Source of the DNA: Microcebus murinus
Taxonomy: Eukaryota > Chordata > Mammalia > Primates > Cheirogaleidae
Direction: 5' to 3'
Assembly (NCBI RefSeq): GCF_040939455.1
Contig: NC_134136.1
Location: forward strand, 73,298,001 to 73,362,000
Length of the DNA: 64,000 nt
In this document: piece after piece, positions 62,206 through 64,000 of the stretch
Layout of the letters: each line of letters opens with the position of its first letter
How positions within the stretch are numbered: the stretch's first letter is position 1
The notes under the pieces: generated by a model
Seen by the model: the letters and a program-made list of their open reading frames with translations, nothing else
What the model was told of the DNA's origin: nothing
Databases searched by the model: none
Program-made: the position numbers and the translations under genes

Positions 62206-62829
62206 TATGGATGAAAAAAATCCAAACTCTGAAATATCTGAAACAAGTTTATTCTGAGCCAAATTTGAGGACCATGACCTGGAGCCACTCCCAAGAAGCC
62301 TTGAGCAAGTGGACTGACTCGCTGTGGCTGGGTTACAGTTTGATTTTATACATTTCAGGGAGACAGGAGTTACAGGTAAAGTCATAAATCAATACATGGG
62401 AGGCATACATTAACTTGGCCCAAAAAGGTGGGCCACCATGAAGGGGGGGGTAGGGGGGTGCGGGGGTGTTATAAGTTATAGGTGGGTTTAAAGATTCTTT
62501 GGCTTGTTAATTGGTTAAAGACATGAAGCTTTGTCTAAAGGCTTGGAATGTTTCAACATAAGGAGCTATTATCAGAGATAATCCACCTGACATATATTTG
62601 TTGTGTAAATTGAGGACCTGCAGGTTTGTCTTGCATACCCTTAGGTCTGTTAATGGGTTACAAAGGATGTCTCCAAGAAGAAAGGCAGGGCATGATGAGG
62701 CATGTCTGACCTCCCTCCTCCTGGCAGACAATTTAGTTTTAGGATATTCCTTTGGCCACAAGTGGGTCCATTCAGTCAGGCAGTGGGGGGTGAGGGGGCG
62801 TGAGCCTTAAAATTTTATTTTAGTTCACA
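62206..62829 (-). repeat. ERV 5' LTR
   Basis: 624 bp, the partner of the LTR at 54793. It starts 'tatggatgaaaaaaatccaa' and ends 'attttattttagttcaca' on the plus strand. It has an extra G-rich insertion near 62440-62470 ('gaaggggggggtaggggggt'). Confidence 0.85.
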
Positions 62830-62839
62830 CTACCTCTCC

Positions 62840-63365
62840 TACTATCCCACAACCAACATACACGTGCACAATAAACCACACAGCTGTCAGCAGTATATTT
62901 TCTCAATGCAGAACTATAGTGGACACTGATGTAGCACCCAGCTTGCCCACTTCTGGGACTGAAGTACTCATTCCCTCAGCTGTTGGGAGTGTTGGTGACT
63001 GATTTCTGTCAGCTAAGTCCATCCCCAGGGATTGCTTACACCTGGATAAACACACCTCACTCAAAAACATAACTTCTTCTCTGGGACAGCCCCTATCTAA
63101 GTGACTGGAAGGGGGGGTGAGGAGGAGGAGCAATAATGGTCCAGGTCCTTAATTCAATTCAGGACCACCCCACAGGAATATTTCAGCTCCAGAATTCTCT
63201 GTGGGGTTTCTTAAAGCCTTTGTTGTAACTGCACCAAGTATAACTTCTGCTCAATTCTGCTTCCTTCACACCCCCACAGGTGTTGATCCTGAGAACACTT
63301 CCCAATAAACTTATGTATACAATTCTACATTCCAGAGTTTGCCTCCTAGGGAACTCAAACTGATA
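62840..63365 (+). mobile_element. LTR-like remnant, family unresolved
   Basis: 'tgcaccaagtataacttctg', 'cccacaggtgttgatcctga', 'cttcccaataaacttatgta' (polyadenylation signal) and 'tttgcctcctagggaactca' read like the 3' half of an old mammalian LTR. Ends were not found. Confidence 0.5.
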
Positions 63366-64000
63366 GGAAGCATAGACCTTTTCTTTTGAAGCTGGGGACA
63401 TTTCTTTCCTTTTTAATTCTGCTTCCTTCCTCTTCTATTTCTTTACTTTTTGGTCACACAGAATTGTATAGGTATCACTTAAGTAAAACAGCCCATAGTA
63501 AACACAAACAAATACATTTCTTTGTGCTAAAGGAATATGTCCCCTAAATTATTTTAGTAGAATTAACTTGCTCCAAACAGTAGTGCCTTAAATCAAAGCC
63601 ACATGACACAAATCTGTAGTGATTTTTCTCTGGGTACTGATGAATTCCTCATTTGCAGTTGAATATCTTAAATTGGAGTCCTATTCCTGAGAGCCTGTAT
63701 TCTAGTATTTGGGAGAATGGTTCCCTTATTGGGCTCTTCATGGATACTGAGAAAAAGTCCTTGTCATTGGAAACACTAATTTTTCATAATGCATTTGTCC
63801 TGTAACTTTCTGCTCTCAAAATTAAGTAACATTTAATAGGTCTCCCTGACCTGAGTGTTTGTTAATATGTATTTTCTATTAATTTGAAAATCATATACTT
63901 CACTGGGCTTTAAATTGGACCCGAGGGGAATTCTGGCAGCAAGTGAGCAAGTCTTTACCCCCAGGTTCCTGTGTCTGCATTTTTAACCAGAAAAGCTCAT
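63366..64000. other. Unassigned non-coding sequence
   Basis: No gene or repeat recognised up to the window edge. Confidence 0.4.

Overview
This window is non-coding nuclear DNA from a strepsirrhine primate, most likely a lemur. The clue is its young Alu elements. They carry a linker (roughly 'ctataaatagaaagaaatta' followed by 'ggccaactaatatatata') and a right-arm end ('gacgccacggcactcactct') that I know from lemur Alus and not from human AluS/Y. A full-length-type piggyBac copy and lemur-type L1s fit a mouse lemur (Microcebus) or a close relative, but I cannot fix the species. I see no host protein-coding exon, rRNA, tRNA, CRISPR or microbial gene. Every long open reading frame belongs to a transposable element or is a shadow of one.

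Layout. 1-2036: an L1 on the minus strand, cut by the window edge. 2037-6500: AT-rich DNA with old L1/L2/Alu pieces, a 0.55-kb AT-rich block and a perfect 16-bp hairpin at its right edge. 6506 to about 20470: diverged copies of a tandemly duplicated non-coding unit (about 3.6 kb before later insertions), interrupted by a LTR-like block, L1 pieces, an Alu and other repeats. 21299-21496: a short hAT-type element. 22140-22690: L2. 25081-27109: a piggyBac element with a broken transposase. 29296-32628: a 5'-truncated L1 (minus) with a nearly open reverse-transcriptase frame. 32629-43088: mostly unassigned DNA with MIR, L2, Alu and MER2-like copies. 43089-44383: a decayed mariner with both ends. 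44922-52236: a full-length L1 (plus) with 15-bp target-site duplications, an intact ORF1 and an ORF2 broken by one visible nonsense codon. 53705-54105: a solo MaLR-type LTR. 54793-62829: an ERV (minus) with two LTRs and a 4-bp target duplication, its interior degenerate and invaded by two Alus. 62840-64000: an LTR-like remnant and unassigned sequence.

There is no operon-like cooperation between genes here. The functional link is parasitic: the L1 proteins supply the endonuclease/reverse transcriptase type that mobilises L1 and, in trans, Alu. The A-tails and 12-16-bp target duplications around several Alus are the expected products. The DNA transposons (mariner, piggyBac, hAT, MER2) and the ERV are independent lineages. 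Nothing amounts to a new biological system. The observations most worth following are the ancient tandem array, the four-unit repeat in the 5'UTR of the full-length L1, its single-stop ORF2, and the piggyBac copy. Identities given below were judged by eye, not computed.
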